Part shown: positions 54,858 through 64,000 of the stretch, one piece after another
Layout: each line of letters begins with the position of its first letter
Numbering within the stretch: position 1 is the stretch's first letter
NCBI RefSeq assembly: GCF_011751075.1
Contig: NZ_JAALLN010000001.1
Span: forward strand, 595,113-659,112
From: Flavobacterium poyangense
Lineage (GTDB): Bacteria > Bacteroidota > Bacteroidia > Flavobacteriales > Flavobacteriaceae
Length of the DNA stretch: 64,000 nt
Direction of reading: 5' to 3'
Translations under genes and position numbers: made by a program
Notes under the pieces: model-generated
The model's input: only the letters and a program-made list of their open reading frames with translations
The model's database searches: none
Told to the model about the DNA's origin: nothing

Positions 54858-57800
54858 ATGAAAACTATTTCATTAAGCAATGGGTTGGTGGCACTTTGGT
54901 ACCCGTTTATTTTCGGTTTCTACCTCTTTTGCACACCAGCCTTAGCACGGAACACATTGACTTTTTTCCCTACACAACAAACACAAATCACCGGTATCGT
55001 CACCGATGGTACACTTCCACTTTCCGGAGTCAGTATTTCGGTAAAAAACCAGAAAAATACTGTACTAACCGACTTTGATGGCAAATTTTCCATAACAGTA
55101 TCATCTGATGCGAATCTTATTTTTACATATCTCGGTTTTAAAACAGTTGAAATTCCTATTGCTGGGCGGTTGACAATCAATGTTAAGATGCAGCAAGACG
55201 CAACAACACTTCAGGAAGTAAAAATCAATGCTGGTTATTATTCAGTAAAAGAAAGCCAGCGTACTGGCAGTATAGCCAAAATCACAGCAAAAGATATCGA
55301 CAACCAACCCGTTACGAACGTTCTCTCCGCCATGCAAGGTCGCATGGCTGGAGTCACAATTACCCAAACTACCGGCGTACCTGGAGGTGGATTTGATGTA
55401 CAGATAAGAGGAACTAATAGTTTACGCGCTGATGGAAACCAGCCTCTTTACATTATAGACGGAGTTCCTTATGCTTCAAATTCTATATCTAACAATAATA
55501 TTTCCTCCATTATAATCCCAAGTGCAAATGTAAGCCCTTTAAGTGCCATCAATCCTTCTGATATTGAAAGTATTGAAGTACTCAAAGATGCCGATGCCAC
55601 CGCCATTTACGGATCTCGTGGTGCCAATGGAGTTGTACTGATCAGTACCAAAAAAGGCAAAGAGGGAAAAACAAGATTTACCATTAATACCAATACAGCT
55701 CTTGGAAATGTAACCCGCTTTATGGATTTAATGCATAACGATGACTACCTGCAAATGCGAAAAGAAGCCTTTGCAAATGATGGAATTGTAAAATATCCCG
55801 CAGCTGCATATGATGTAAATGGCACTTGGGATCAAAATCGATATACCGATTGGCAAAAAGTACTCACTGGAGGCACAGCTCAAATAAGCGATGTTCAGGC
55901 ATCCATAACCGGCGGATCAGCTCAGACGCAGTTTCTTATCAGCGGTAACTACCACAATGAAACAACCGTTTTCCCCGGTGATTATAAATATAAAAGAGGC
56001 GGGGCAACCTTTAATCTCAACCATCAGTCAGCAGATAATACCTTTAAGATAAATTTCTCTGCTTCCTACTCTTCTCAAAATAATAATTTACCCGGAACTG
56101 ATTTTACAAGAGAATCAAGATCACTCGCTCCTAACGCCCCTGCTATTTATGATTCGAAAGGAAACCTAAATTGGGAAAACGGAACATTTAATAATCCTCT
56201 GCGTAACCTTGAGGCTATTTACAAAGCCAAAACAGGTAATCTTATTGCCAATACAATTTTATCCTATCAAATAATACCCGATTTAGAAATAAAAACAAGT
56301 ATCGGATTTACCAATCTACATTATGATGAGACCAGAACCTCGCCTTCTACAATATACAATCCTTCGCTTGGTCTTGGGAGCGAATCCTCATCACTTTTTA
56401 TCAATAATAGCACGAGAGAATCTTGGATCATTGAACCTCAGATCAACTGGAATAAAAAAATAGGGAAAGGTAAAATTGAACTATTAGCCGGAGCTACATT
56501 CCAACAACAAAAAACAGGGCAACTCGTGCAGGAAGCAGACGGCTTTACAAGTAATAATCTAATTTATGACTTAGCTTCAGCCACTTACCTTTATGTATTT
56601 ACAAATCAGCAGACACAATATAAATATCAGGCATTCTTTGGTCGTGCCAACTTTAGTTGGAAAGAGCGTTATATTGTAAATCTTACAGGTCGCAGGGATG
56701 GCTCAAGCCGATTTGGTCCGGGAAATCAATTTGCCAATTTTGGTGCCATTGGAGTGGCTTGGTTATTTTCAAAAGAGCCACTGCTAGAGAATAAAATCAT
56801 AAATTTTGGAAAGCTCAGAGGTAGTTACGGAACTACCGGAAATGATCAAATTGGAGACTACAACTTTCTGGATACCTATAGTTCTGCCGGTAATAATTAT
56901 CAAGGGGTAGTTGGTTTGCAGCCAAACCGTTTATATAATCCAAATTTTGGATGGGAAACCAATAGAAAAATTGAATTAGCATTAGAATTAGGCTTTCTTC
57001 AGGATCGCATTTTTCTAACCACTGCCTATTACCGCAACCGGTCTTCCAATCAATTAGTAGGCGTTCCATTACCGGGCACAACAGGATTCAATTCGATCCT
57101 AGCCAATCTAAATGCAACAGTAGAAAATACAGGGTTTGAAGCTACCCTTAGAACTGTAAACATTCAGAAACCAAATTTCAAATGGATAACCAATCTGAAT
57201 TTAACTGTTCCGAAAAATAAATTGATTGCTTTTCCACAATTAGAGAACTCAACCTACGTCAATCAGTATGTAATTGGAAAATCCATTAACATTCAAAAGG
57301 TGTACAACTATACCGGTCTTAATAACCAAACCGGAATCTATCAATTTGAAGATGTCAATAAAGACGGAAAAATTTCATTTCCGGATGACCGTCAGGCTGT
57401 CAAAGATTTCAGTCCAAGATATTACACAGGCCTGCAAAATCAAATCAACTTTAAAAGATGGCAGCTTGATTTTTTATTCCAATACGTTAAACAGGATAAT
57501 TGGAATTCCATAAATATGCTGGGACTACCCGGTGGCATGGCTAATAAAACGGTTGAAGTTTTAAACCGCTGGCAGAACCCCGGAGATTCAGGTCCTTATC
57601 AAATGTACAGTTCGGGAACAAACTCTTCGGTCGTAAGTGCCAATAGCTGGTATACAACCAGCACTGCAGCCATAACTGACGCATCCTACCTCAGGCTTAA
57701 AAACATTTCAATATCCTATGATCTCCCCCAGAACAGCCTAAAAAATATGAAATGCCGTATCTCGCTTCAAGGTCAAAACATACTAACATTCACTTCTTAT

Positions 57801-57884
57801 AAAGGAGCCGACCCTGAGTTTATTGCATCAGGTTTTTTACCTCCGCTGAAAATATATGCGCTGGGAATTCAACTTAGTTTTTAA
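54858..57884 (+). CDS. SusC/RagA family TonB-linked outer membrane protein
   Basis: A 1008-residue transporter barrel of the SusCD type. Signal peptide about 1-31 (ending CTPALA), CarboxypepD_reg-like domain about 45-125 (QITGIVTDGTLPLSGVSISVKN), plug about 130-270 with the SusC signature (LQGRMAGVTIT-like AMQGRMAGVTITQTTG, IDGVPYAS, IEVLKDADATAIYGSRGANGVVLISTKKG) and a barrel to the C-terminal strand PLKIYALGIQLSF. It works with the SusD protein encoded 16 bp downstream. The substrate is unknown; the S9 peptidase in the operon favours peptides over glycans (inference). Confidence 0.95.
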   Translation: MKTISLSNGLVALWYPFIFGFYLFCTPALARNTLTFFPTQQTQITGIVTDGTLPLSGVSISVKNQKNTVLTDFDGKFSITVSSDANLIFTYLGFKTVEIPIAGRLTINVKMQQDATTLQEVKINAGYYSVKESQRTGSIAKITAKDIDNQPVTNVLSAMQGRMAGVTITQTTGVPGGGFDVQIRGTNSLRADGNQPLYIIDGVPYASNSISNNNISSIIIPSANVSPLSAINPSDIESIEVLKDADATAIYGSRGANGVVLISTKKGKEGKTRFTINTNTALGNVTRFMDLMHNDDYLQMRKEAFANDGIVKYPAAAYDVNGTWDQNRYTDWQKVLTGGTAQISDVQASITGGSAQTQFLISGNYHNETTVFPGDYKYKRGGATFNLNHQSADNTFKINFSASYSSQNNNLPGTDFTRESRSLAPNAPAIYDSKGNLNWENGTFNNPLRNLEAIYKAKTGNLIANTILSYQIIPDLEIKTSIGFTNLHYDETRTSPSTIYNPSLGLGSESSSLFINNSTRESWIIEPQINWNKKIGKGKIELLAGATFQQQKTGQLVQEADGFTSNNLIYDLASATYLYVFTNQQTQYKYQAFFGRANFSWKERYIVNLTGRRDGSSRFGPGNQFANFGAIGVAWLFSKEPLLENKIINFGKLRGSYGTTGNDQIGDYNFLDTYSSAGNNYQGVVGLQPNRLYNPNFGWETNRKIELALELGFLQDRIFLTTAYYRNRSSNQLVGVPLPGTTGFNSILANLNATVENTGFEATLRTVNIQKPNFKWITNLNLTVPKNKLIAFPQLENSTYVNQYVIGKSINIQKVYNYTGLNNQTGIYQFEDVNKDGKISFPDDRQAVKDFSPRYYTGLQNQINFKRWQLDFLFQYVKQDNWNSINMLGLPGGMANKTVEVLNRWQNPGDSGPYQMYSSGTNSSVVSANSWYTTSTAAITDASYLRLKNISISYDLPQNSLKNMKCRISLQGQNILTFTSYKGADPEFIASGFLPPLKIYALGIQLSF

Positions 57885-57951
57885 CACTAAAAAATAGATC
57901 ATGAAAAATCATGTACAACAACTGAGGCTTCTTTTTTTTAAAGATAAAAAA

Positions 57952-59331
57952 ATGAAATTAACCTATAACTTCATTCCTCTGAGCGTGCTTTGTTTGATAA
58001 TGTGCGGCTGTGATAGTTTTGTAGAAGTAGACTTACCTACTTCCCAATTAACAGGAAACACCATCTTTGACGATAAAAACACAGCCAATGCTGCGCTGGC
58101 CAATATTTATGCCCAGATAAGGGATAACGGACTTATGACCGGAAAATCAAACGGAATATCCAATCTGTTAGGAAATTACGCCGACGAATTAACCTTTTAT
58201 GGTGCAGATGGCAATTCTGCCAAAGATTTTTATAACAACACTATCATACCATCCAATACCACCGTTACAGGATGGTGGAATAATAGCTATAAGCAAATAT
58301 ATGCCTCTAATGCTATTATTGAAGGTGTTTCCAATACTACAAAACTGGCAGAATCAGACAAAAATCAGTTATTAGGCGAGGCTCTTTTTATCCGGGCATT
58401 ACTTCATTTTTATCTGGTAAATCTCTTTGATAATATTCCTTATATAACTACAACTTCCTACGAGGTAAATGCTGTTGTTTCTAAAAAGTCTGTCCCTGAG
58501 GTATATGCTGCTATCATCACTGATTTACAAAATGCAATAACACTACTGCCTGATAATTACATTAGTTCGGGTCGTGTTCGTCCCAATAATTCTACAGCAA
58601 ATGCTTTACTGGCAAGAGTTTATTTACAAAACAATCAGTGGGATGCCGCGGAACAAACTGCCACTTTGGTGATTAAAAACACTAATTTATACCCTTTAGA
58701 AAATAATATCGATAAAGTCTTTCTAAAAGAAAGCACTTCAACAATTTGGCAGTTAATGCCTTCAACAGCCGGTAAAAACACCGATGAAGGAACTGTTTTT
58801 ATTTTTAACAGTGGACCGCCAACACTTGTCGCTTTAAATACTGATTTGGTTACTGCTTTCACTACTGATGACTTGCGCAGAACCCATTGGATAAAAGCAA
58901 TTACCAGTGGTACTTCAACTTGGTATCACGCCAGTAAATACAAACAAAGAATTCCAAGCGGAACTTCCCTTGAGTATTCAATTGTGATGCGCATAGAAGA
59001 GCAGTATTTAATTCGCGCCGAAGCCAGAGCACACTTAAACAAATTAACAGAAGCCAAAGAAGATTTAAACAAAATTAGAAAACGTGCAGGTCTTCAAAAT
59101 ACAACTGCTAATACAACATCTGAAATACTTGAAGATATTCTCGGCGAGAGAAAACTTGAATTCTTTACCGAACACGGGCACCGTTTTTTTGATCTCAAAA
59201 GAACAGGTAATCTGGACAATATACTCTCGGGTAAAAAATCCGGATGGAACACCGCTGACAGGCTTTTTCCGATTCCCGATTCAGAATTAAGAGTAAACCC
59301 AAACCTATTGCCCCAAAATGAGGGATATTAA
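57952..59331 (+). CDS. SusD/RagB family lipoprotein
   Basis: 459 residues from the ATG at 57952, which gives a clean lipoprotein signal (MKLTYNFIPLSVLCLIMCGC); an upstream in-frame ATG at 57901 would add 17 charged residues before it. The helical TPR-like SusD fold shows ALFIRALLHFYLVNLFDNIPYI, NALLARVYLQNNQWDAAEQTA, and the C-terminal EDILGERKLEFFTEHGHRFFDLKRTG and DRLFPIPDSELRVNPNL, all conserved in the family. It forms the lid on the SusC barrel encoded upstream. Confidence 0.95.
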   Translation: MKLTYNFIPLSVLCLIMCGCDSFVEVDLPTSQLTGNTIFDDKNTANAALANIYAQIRDNGLMTGKSNGISNLLGNYADELTFYGADGNSAKDFYNNTIIPSNTTVTGWWNNSYKQIYASNAIIEGVSNTTKLAESDKNQLLGEALFIRALLHFYLVNLFDNIPYITTTSYEVNAVVSKKSVPEVYAAIITDLQNAITLLPDNYISSGRVRPNNSTANALLARVYLQNNQWDAAEQTATLVIKNTNLYPLENNIDKVFLKESTSTIWQLMPSTAGKNTDEGTVFIFNSGPPTLVALNTDLVTAFTTDDLRRTHWIKAITSGTSTWYHASKYKQRIPSGTSLEYSIVMRIEEQYLIRAEARAHLNKLTEAKEDLNKIRKRAGLQNTTANTTSEILEDILGERKLEFFTEHGHRFFDLKRTGNLDNILSGKKSGWNTADRLFPIPDSELRVNPNLLPQNEGY

Positions 59332-59350
59332 AAACCACATATACTTTCAA

Positions 59351-61990
59351 ATGAAAATCTATAACACAAGACTAATACTGGCCCAGTCATTTTTAGCCCG
59401 TATTCTATTTTTAATTTTTGTTTTAGTAGCCTGCCCTTTAACGGGGCAGGTAAAACAAAAGAAGACCCTTCAGCAGTCTGACTATCATCTCTGGCAAACC
59501 CTGCAATCCGATAAGATTTCTGAAAATGGAAATTGGATCAGTTATAAACTAGCTTATCCAAATGGACAAGACACTCTATTTATTAAAAATACACAAACCC
59601 ATAAACAATATGTTTTTCCACGGGGCACTAACGGGAATTTTAATGCCGAAGAAAGCTTTGCTTGTATTAACCCCAAAAAAGGACTGCAAATGCTTACGTT
59701 AAAAACAGGTGAGATAAAAACTATTACCGGGGTCACACAATATCAATACACAAAGAATAAGAAATATATTATCACCTACAGCAAAACAGCTGATCCTATT
59801 CTGGAAATAAAAAACACTTCAGGGGAAACGCTAATAAAGATCAATAATGTTCAGCAGTACAAAATAGCCCCACAGGAAAACACTGTTCTTTTTAGTGCTG
59901 ATCATAATATCGGACTTATCTCTTTAAATAAAAAAGTGCAGAAAACCATGATTATTGAAAATGCTTCAGCACCGTTTTATAATCTAATTTGGCGAAACAA
60001 CGGCAATGCAGTTGCTTTTTTGCAAAAAGGTACGGATTCTCCTCAGAATAATTTATTTTTTTATCAGCTCAATGACAACAAACTTTTCAAATTTGAGCCT
60101 GAAAATTTTTCAAATTTTCCTGCTGATTTCACAATTAGTCCTACTGTATCAACTAAACTATCGATTTCTGATGATGGGCAGAGCGTTTTTTTTGGGATAA
60201 AAAAAAGAGAATCTAATGAGAAGGCAATAGATACAACTGGGGTACAGGTATGGAATGCCTCCGATAAATTGTTATACCCCCAACAGGAAGAAATTGGACA
60301 ATGGGAAAAAGTAGCCAAGCTGGCTCTTTGGAAGCCTTTTGAAAATAAATTTAAGCAAATAACAAATAACCAGCTTCCAAAAGTGATCTTGGCAGGCGAA
60401 CAAAAATTTGCCCTTACCTTTAATCCGGCACAATATGAACCCCAATATAAACAACAAGGGGATAGGGATCTTTACTTAGTAAACCTTACAACAGGAGATT
60501 CTACCAGAATACTCACCAAACATTCCGGAAATAAAAATCATACCGTTATCTCCCCAACAGGGAATTTTGTAACCTATTTTAAAGATCAAAAATGGTGGGT
60601 ATACGATATAAGAAAAAAAGCGCACTTTAACTGCTCTGCAAACATACATCAGCCCCTATTGGATCAGAACTTTAACGCGGCAGGTGAAGTTCCACCTTAT
60701 GGTTTTTTAGGCTGGACAAAAAACGATGATTCATTCTTGTTGTATGACCGGTTTGATATTTGGGAAGTCTCCCCTGATGGAAAAAAAGCCAATCGATTAA
60801 CTCATGGGAGAGAGAAAAACATACAATTTAGAGTAGCCAAACAATTCTATGATATTGTAAAAACAGCCTCCTACGATGGTTTTTATGCCTTCGAGATTGA
60901 TCTTTCCAATGACCTTTTCTTAGAGGCAAATAATGACGATGAAAGTGGTTATTTCATTTGGAACAAAACCAGTGGAGAAAAACCTATGGTTTTTAATACG
61001 ATGCGAAATAATTATCTTATGAAGTCCGAGCAAGGTGAGAGTTATGCTTTTCAACAGCAGCATTATGATAAACCGCCTTCGCTTTGGTTCAAAAAAGATA
61101 AAAATAACAAGGCGAAATTAATTGTTCAAAGCAACAAACAGCAGGAAGATTTTTACTGGGGTAATGCTGAAAAAATTCAGTATTCTAATGCCAAAGGCAT
61201 ACCCTTAACGGGAACCCTTTTTTATCCTGCCAATTATAAGTCTTCTAAAAAATATCCGATGATAGTAAAGATATATGAGTTAAAATTGTACGAGTCGAAT
61301 CAATACATTAATCCATCATTGTATGATGAAACAGGATTTAATGTAACCAGTTATACTTCTGAGGGCTATTTTGTTTTGTGTCCTGATATTATCTATGAAA
61401 TTGGCAATCCCGGAATTTCGGCAACTAATTGTGTGGTGGCAGCAACACAATGTGTAATCGAAAAGGGTATTGTACAAAAAGATAAAATTGGTCTTATTGG
61501 GCATTCTTTCGGAGGCTACGAAGTTAATTTCATCATTACACAGACCAATTTGTTTGCCACAGCGGTATCGAGCGCCGGTGTAGCAGATTTGACAAGCTGG
61601 TATTTAACAATGGGATGGAACACCGGTACCGCGGAGATCTGGCGTTTTGAAAATCAGCAATGGCGTATGGGCAAATCACTTTTTGAAGATAAGGCAGCCT
61701 ACAACCGAAACTCTCCACTGGAATATGTAACCAATATCCAAACTCCGTTACTCTCCTGGACTGGTAAAGAAGACCGGCAGGTACACTGGTACCAAAGTAT
61801 AGAATTTTATTTGGCGCTGCGAAGATTGAATAAAGAACATATTATGCTCGTATATCCGCAGGAAAAACATACAATTATGAATCCGAAAAATCAAAAAAAC
61901 CTAAGTGAACATATCAAACAGTGGTTTGACTATTACCTTCAAAATCATAATGCACCTTCCTGGGTTACTACTGATTTAAAATCATTATAA
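59351..61990 (+). CDS. S9 family (prolyl oligopeptidase-type) serine peptidase
   Basis: 879 residues from the ATG at 59351; an earlier in-frame ATG at 59318 overlaps the end of susD. Signal peptide with a possible lipobox (LIFVLVAC). A beta-propeller domain fills about 40-620; the alpha/beta-hydrolase domain has the nucleophile S719 in GHSFGGYEV, Asp in SWTGKEDRQVHW and His in PQEKHTIMN. It cleaves peptides in the periplasm or at the surface. Its place as third gene after susC and susD suggests that the SusCD pair handles peptides. Confidence 0.92.
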   Translation: MKIYNTRLILAQSFLARILFLIFVLVACPLTGQVKQKKTLQQSDYHLWQTLQSDKISENGNWISYKLAYPNGQDTLFIKNTQTHKQYVFPRGTNGNFNAEESFACINPKKGLQMLTLKTGEIKTITGVTQYQYTKNKKYIITYSKTADPILEIKNTSGETLIKINNVQQYKIAPQENTVLFSADHNIGLISLNKKVQKTMIIENASAPFYNLIWRNNGNAVAFLQKGTDSPQNNLFFYQLNDNKLFKFEPENFSNFPADFTISPTVSTKLSISDDGQSVFFGIKKRESNEKAIDTTGVQVWNASDKLLYPQQEEIGQWEKVAKLALWKPFENKFKQITNNQLPKVILAGEQKFALTFNPAQYEPQYKQQGDRDLYLVNLTTGDSTRILTKHSGNKNHTVISPTGNFVTYFKDQKWWVYDIRKKAHFNCSANIHQPLLDQNFNAAGEVPPYGFLGWTKNDDSFLLYDRFDIWEVSPDGKKANRLTHGREKNIQFRVAKQFYDIVKTASYDGFYAFEIDLSNDLFLEANNDDESGYFIWNKTSGEKPMVFNTMRNNYLMKSEQGESYAFQQQHYDKPPSLWFKKDKNNKAKLIVQSNKQQEDFYWGNAEKIQYSNAKGIPLTGTLFYPANYKSSKKYPMIVKIYELKLYESNQYINPSLYDETGFNVTSYTSEGYFVLCPDIIYEIGNPGISATNCVVAATQCVIEKGIVQKDKIGLIGHSFGGYEVNFIITQTNLFATAVSSAGVADLTSWYLTMGWNTGTAEIWRFENQQWRMGKSLFEDKAAYNRNSPLEYVTNIQTPLLSWTGKEDRQVHWYQSIEFYLALRRLNKEHIMLVYPQEKHTIMNPKNQKNLSEHIKQWFDYYLQNHNAPSWVTTDLKSL

Positions 61991-61996
61991 ACAAAA

Positions 61997-62035
61997 ACAA
62001 TGCAGTTCCAATTATAAAATCCGGAACTGCATTGT
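61997..62035. terminator. Hairpin between convergent operons
   Basis: Perfect 13-bp stem ACAATGCAGTTCC / GGAACTGCATTGT, 13-base loop. It lies between the S9 peptidase and DUF6520 stops and could end both transcripts, although T-runs are weak. Confidence 0.65.
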
Positions 62036-62070
62036 AAATGAACCCAGCACTCTGGCGTAAGTTCTTTAAA

Positions 62071-62340
62071 TTAATTCAATTTGTACAATACTCTGTTACA
62101 AGTAGTACCACTGGCATTCAAACCAAAAACTTGCTCATTTGTACTTTCAATGGTACAAATTACATCTCCTTGATTATCACATTCAACAGATTCAGTACAT
62201 GGATCCGGATTATGAATATATCCTTGTTCAGGAGCACTCACATTTGCTGTTTTGCCATTTGGATTTGAGGCAAAAGCACCTACAATTGCTAAAGCAAACG
62301 CAGCCGTTGGCAAAAGCATTTTTACATTTGATCTTTTCAT
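62071..62340 (-). CDS. DUF6520 family small exported protein
   Basis: An 89-residue protein with the family start MKRSNVKMLLPTAAFALAIVGAFAS (signal peptide to about residue 25) and a mature part of about 64 residues with four cysteines (NPDPCTESVECDNQGDVICTIE, TTCNRVLYKLN), which can form two disulfides. DUF6520 is a Flavobacteriia family of unknown role, often beside MauE-type membrane proteins, as here (90 bp behind one). A secreted peptide substrate of the neighbouring system is a reasonable inference. Confidence 0.85.
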   Translation of the reverse strand: MKRSNVKMLLPTAAFALAIVGAFASNPNGKTANVSAPEQGYIHNPDPCTESVECDNQGDVICTIESTNEQVFGLNASGTTCNRVLYKLN

Positions 62341-62430
62341 TGTAATAAAAATTAAATTTAAAAAAAATATCTACTTTTTTCTACAGGTGTTCGATTACAT
62401 TCCTGATACCCGGGCCCTGGTATATTATCA

Positions 62431-63951
62431 TCATAATTCACTCTTATAATGTTCCCAAAGTGAATTACTAAACTCGTAACAAACAATATGATTGCCAATA
62501 AGGGCATAGAGATAATTCTCATGCACCAGTATGCTTCTTATTTTATCATCTCCAATGTTATAGACATAAAAGCTTGAGACATACGAAGCATCATTCAAAT
62601 TATAAACGTCAACAGTACTTGCCTGGCTCCACAGATCTTTGGGCTCATATAAGCCATGAGCCGGCGAATGAATAAAAAGTAAATTTTTATAAACAATACT
62701 GGTTTTATTAACGATAAGCGGTGGCGCTGACATTTTCTTTTGATTGCGATCTGAGAGATAGGAAACTTTAATTTGAGCCTTGTTTGTAGTATCAATAGTT
62801 TTTCCTATATATTTTAAATCAAGCGAATCATTAGCCACTACAAATTCATTGCGGTATAAATAAACATAAACAATACGTTTTAGACCCAAACTGTAATGCA
62901 GCATCCCATCAGTATCAAAAACACCATCAATTTGTTTTTGTAACAAATCCGGGTTTAATTTTACATTTACAGTTTTCCCAACTGCAATAGATCCAATAAT
63001 ATTTTCATTGTTATTTACAGCTTGTCCCCTAAAGGCAAGCCTGCTGGAATCCATTGGTGTGATCCGTGAAAAATAAGCTTTATCATGCATAAAAAGTGAG
63101 GCTTTCCAATTGGATAGTTCCCCTCTAAACAAACAGGGAACATTCCCGTCAGCAACAAAAAAGTAGGGTGGCAAAATACTAATGGTAACCGCTTTAAATC
63201 CAAAACTATTTTTGTCCAATTCTATTTGGAATATCTTCTTGTTTTTTAATATGCTATCGAGTGTCACAATATGTAATGGCGCTGTAGTATTCCCTAAATA
63301 CAAATTTCCGTTTGCTGCCCCGGCAAAATAGTATGAATTATACCGTAAATCAACTTCGCTTATTTTTACTGCCTGATGATGTGGAAAACGGCGTATAAAA
63401 CTATTGCGATGATGCATGATATCCTCTGATAAAATAAACATTACTACAACAATTCCAATACTAAAAAGAACGCTTCCCGAAAAGGAACTGACAAGAACAG
63501 CGGGTTTTGAAATCAGGGATACCTTTGGCATCCCACCGGCCAATATCAGGATACCCGCTGCTGCCAGCATTATGAAAACAAAATTAAAAAAAAGATGTTC
63601 CTTCCATCCCATTTTCTCCAGGATTCCTCCACAGGAACACGGAACAAAGGAGCTGTAATTTAAAATAATATAGATATATGTCGTAAACATAACCATCAAA
63701 CTAAAGGCTGCAAAAAGACCACTTAATCTGCATTTTTTAAAAATAATAAGTACGGCTATGAGTAATTCAAGTGTCGGTACAATCCATGCAATTGATCCTG
63801 CAAAAGCGCTCAGTAGCGGGGATTGTCCAAGCTGCACACGAAAGTTCTCAAAATCAAGTAATTTACTCAGCGCCGCATATACAAATAGAATTACATACAA
63901 CAGGCAAATTATCTCCAGAATTGCATTTTTGATTTTTATATTTAGCTTCAT
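62431..63951 (-). CDS. MauE/DoxX-like membrane protein with large extracytoplasmic domain
   Basis: 506 residues. The N-terminal 160 hold four membrane helices of the MauE/DoxX redox-associated type (IICLLYVILFVYAALSKLLDFENFRVQLGQSP, YSSFVPCSCGGILEKMGW with the CSCGG cysteine pair), and a fifth helix near 165-180. The other 320 residues are beta-rich with repeated strand patterns like a propeller, facing outward. MauE is linked to disulfide formation in methylamine dehydrogenase maturation; here it may oxidise the Cys-rich DUF6520 protein encoded next. The gene starts near the window end; 63952-64000 is upstream DNA. Confidence 0.82.
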   Translation of the reverse strand: MKLNIKIKNAILEIICLLYVILFVYAALSKLLDFENFRVQLGQSPLLSAFAGSIAWIVPTLELLIAVLIIFKKCRLSGLFAAFSLMVMFTTYIYIILNYSSFVPCSCGGILEKMGWKEHLFFNFVFIMLAAAGILILAGGMPKVSLISKPAVLVSSFSGSVLFSIGIVVVMFILSEDIMHHRNSFIRRFPHHQAVKISEVDLRYNSYYFAGAANGNLYLGNTTAPLHIVTLDSILKNKKIFQIELDKNSFGFKAVTISILPPYFFVADGNVPCLFRGELSNWKASLFMHDKAYFSRITPMDSSRLAFRGQAVNNNENIIGSIAVGKTVNVKLNPDLLQKQIDGVFDTDGMLHYSLGLKRIVYVYLYRNEFVVANDSLDLKYIGKTIDTTNKAQIKVSYLSDRNQKKMSAPPLIVNKTSIVYKNLLFIHSPAHGLYEPKDLWSQASTVDVYNLNDASYVSSFYVYNIGDDKIRSILVHENYLYALIGNHIVCYEFSNSLWEHYKSEL

Positions 63952-64000
63952 GTTTTCTAATCTTTAAATTGATTGAATTATGAAATATCAAATCATATAT

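Overview
The window looks like a Flavobacterium-type chromosome (Bacteroidota, Flavobacteriia). It is AT-rich, its promoters fit the Bacteroidota TTG-N19-TAnnTTTG consensus (three tRNA promoters match it exactly), and it carries SusC/SusD and TonB/CarboxypepD_reg receptors, a FAH-family enzyme, DUF2490, DUF4421, DUF5694, DUF6520 and BfmA/BtgA families, and a type II-C CRISPR-Cas9 locus. Identifications come from motif reading; no database search was run.

Layout. 0-9 kb is mostly core: an ABC exporter, a GxxExxY protein between palindromic repeats, alaS, and a forward run M23 peptidase - MerR regulator - LemA - two TPM-domain proteins. 9.2-12.4 kb is a probable cysteine/sulfur-responsive unit: an Rrf2 regulator, a promoter overlapped by a dyad, a 37-codon ORF ending in a Cys-Met-Cys-Trp tail, and a TonB receptor. 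13-22.4 kb has two outer-membrane proteins, an unusual 622-residue protein, a lipoprotein gene lying between der and a second copy of the der 3' end, then der and era.

22.5-39 kb is organised around two identical initiator tRNA-fMet genes. Each is followed by repeated sequences that carry the 3' half of the tRNA (anticodon loop, T arm, acceptor 3' strand) joined to the 14-bp palindrome TCCGCCGCGGCGGA. At 35.5 kb the repeats are intact 366-bp tandem units, each with a small GIY-YIG nuclease gene; at 22.6 kb they are decayed. Accessory genes (DUF5694, tail-fibre-like protein, exported ASKHA protein, GNAT, FG-GAP protein) are interspersed. A large serine recombinase at 39-40.5 kb ends inside another such tRNA-like copy, so this sequence may act as a recurrent integration or recombination site.

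40.9-51.1 kb is the CRISPR island: an unknown 238-residue gene, cas1-cas2, an array of 45 repeats and 44 spacers, a ParE toxin remnant, cas9 (1436 aa) and a divergent tracrRNA. Repeat and tracrRNA pairing shows that crRNAs are read from the minus strand. The array ends at its cas9 side in a long hairpin made by an inverted degenerate repeat. csn2 and cas4 are absent. 51-54.2 kb is a mobilisation module (oriT-like palindromes, BfmA/BtgA protein, DUF5712 protein, XRE regulator with a dyad operator). 54.8-64 kb has SusC, SusD and an S9 peptidase on the plus strand facing a MauE-type membrane protein and a DUF6520 small exported protein on the minus strand, perhaps one secretion or peptide-processing unit.
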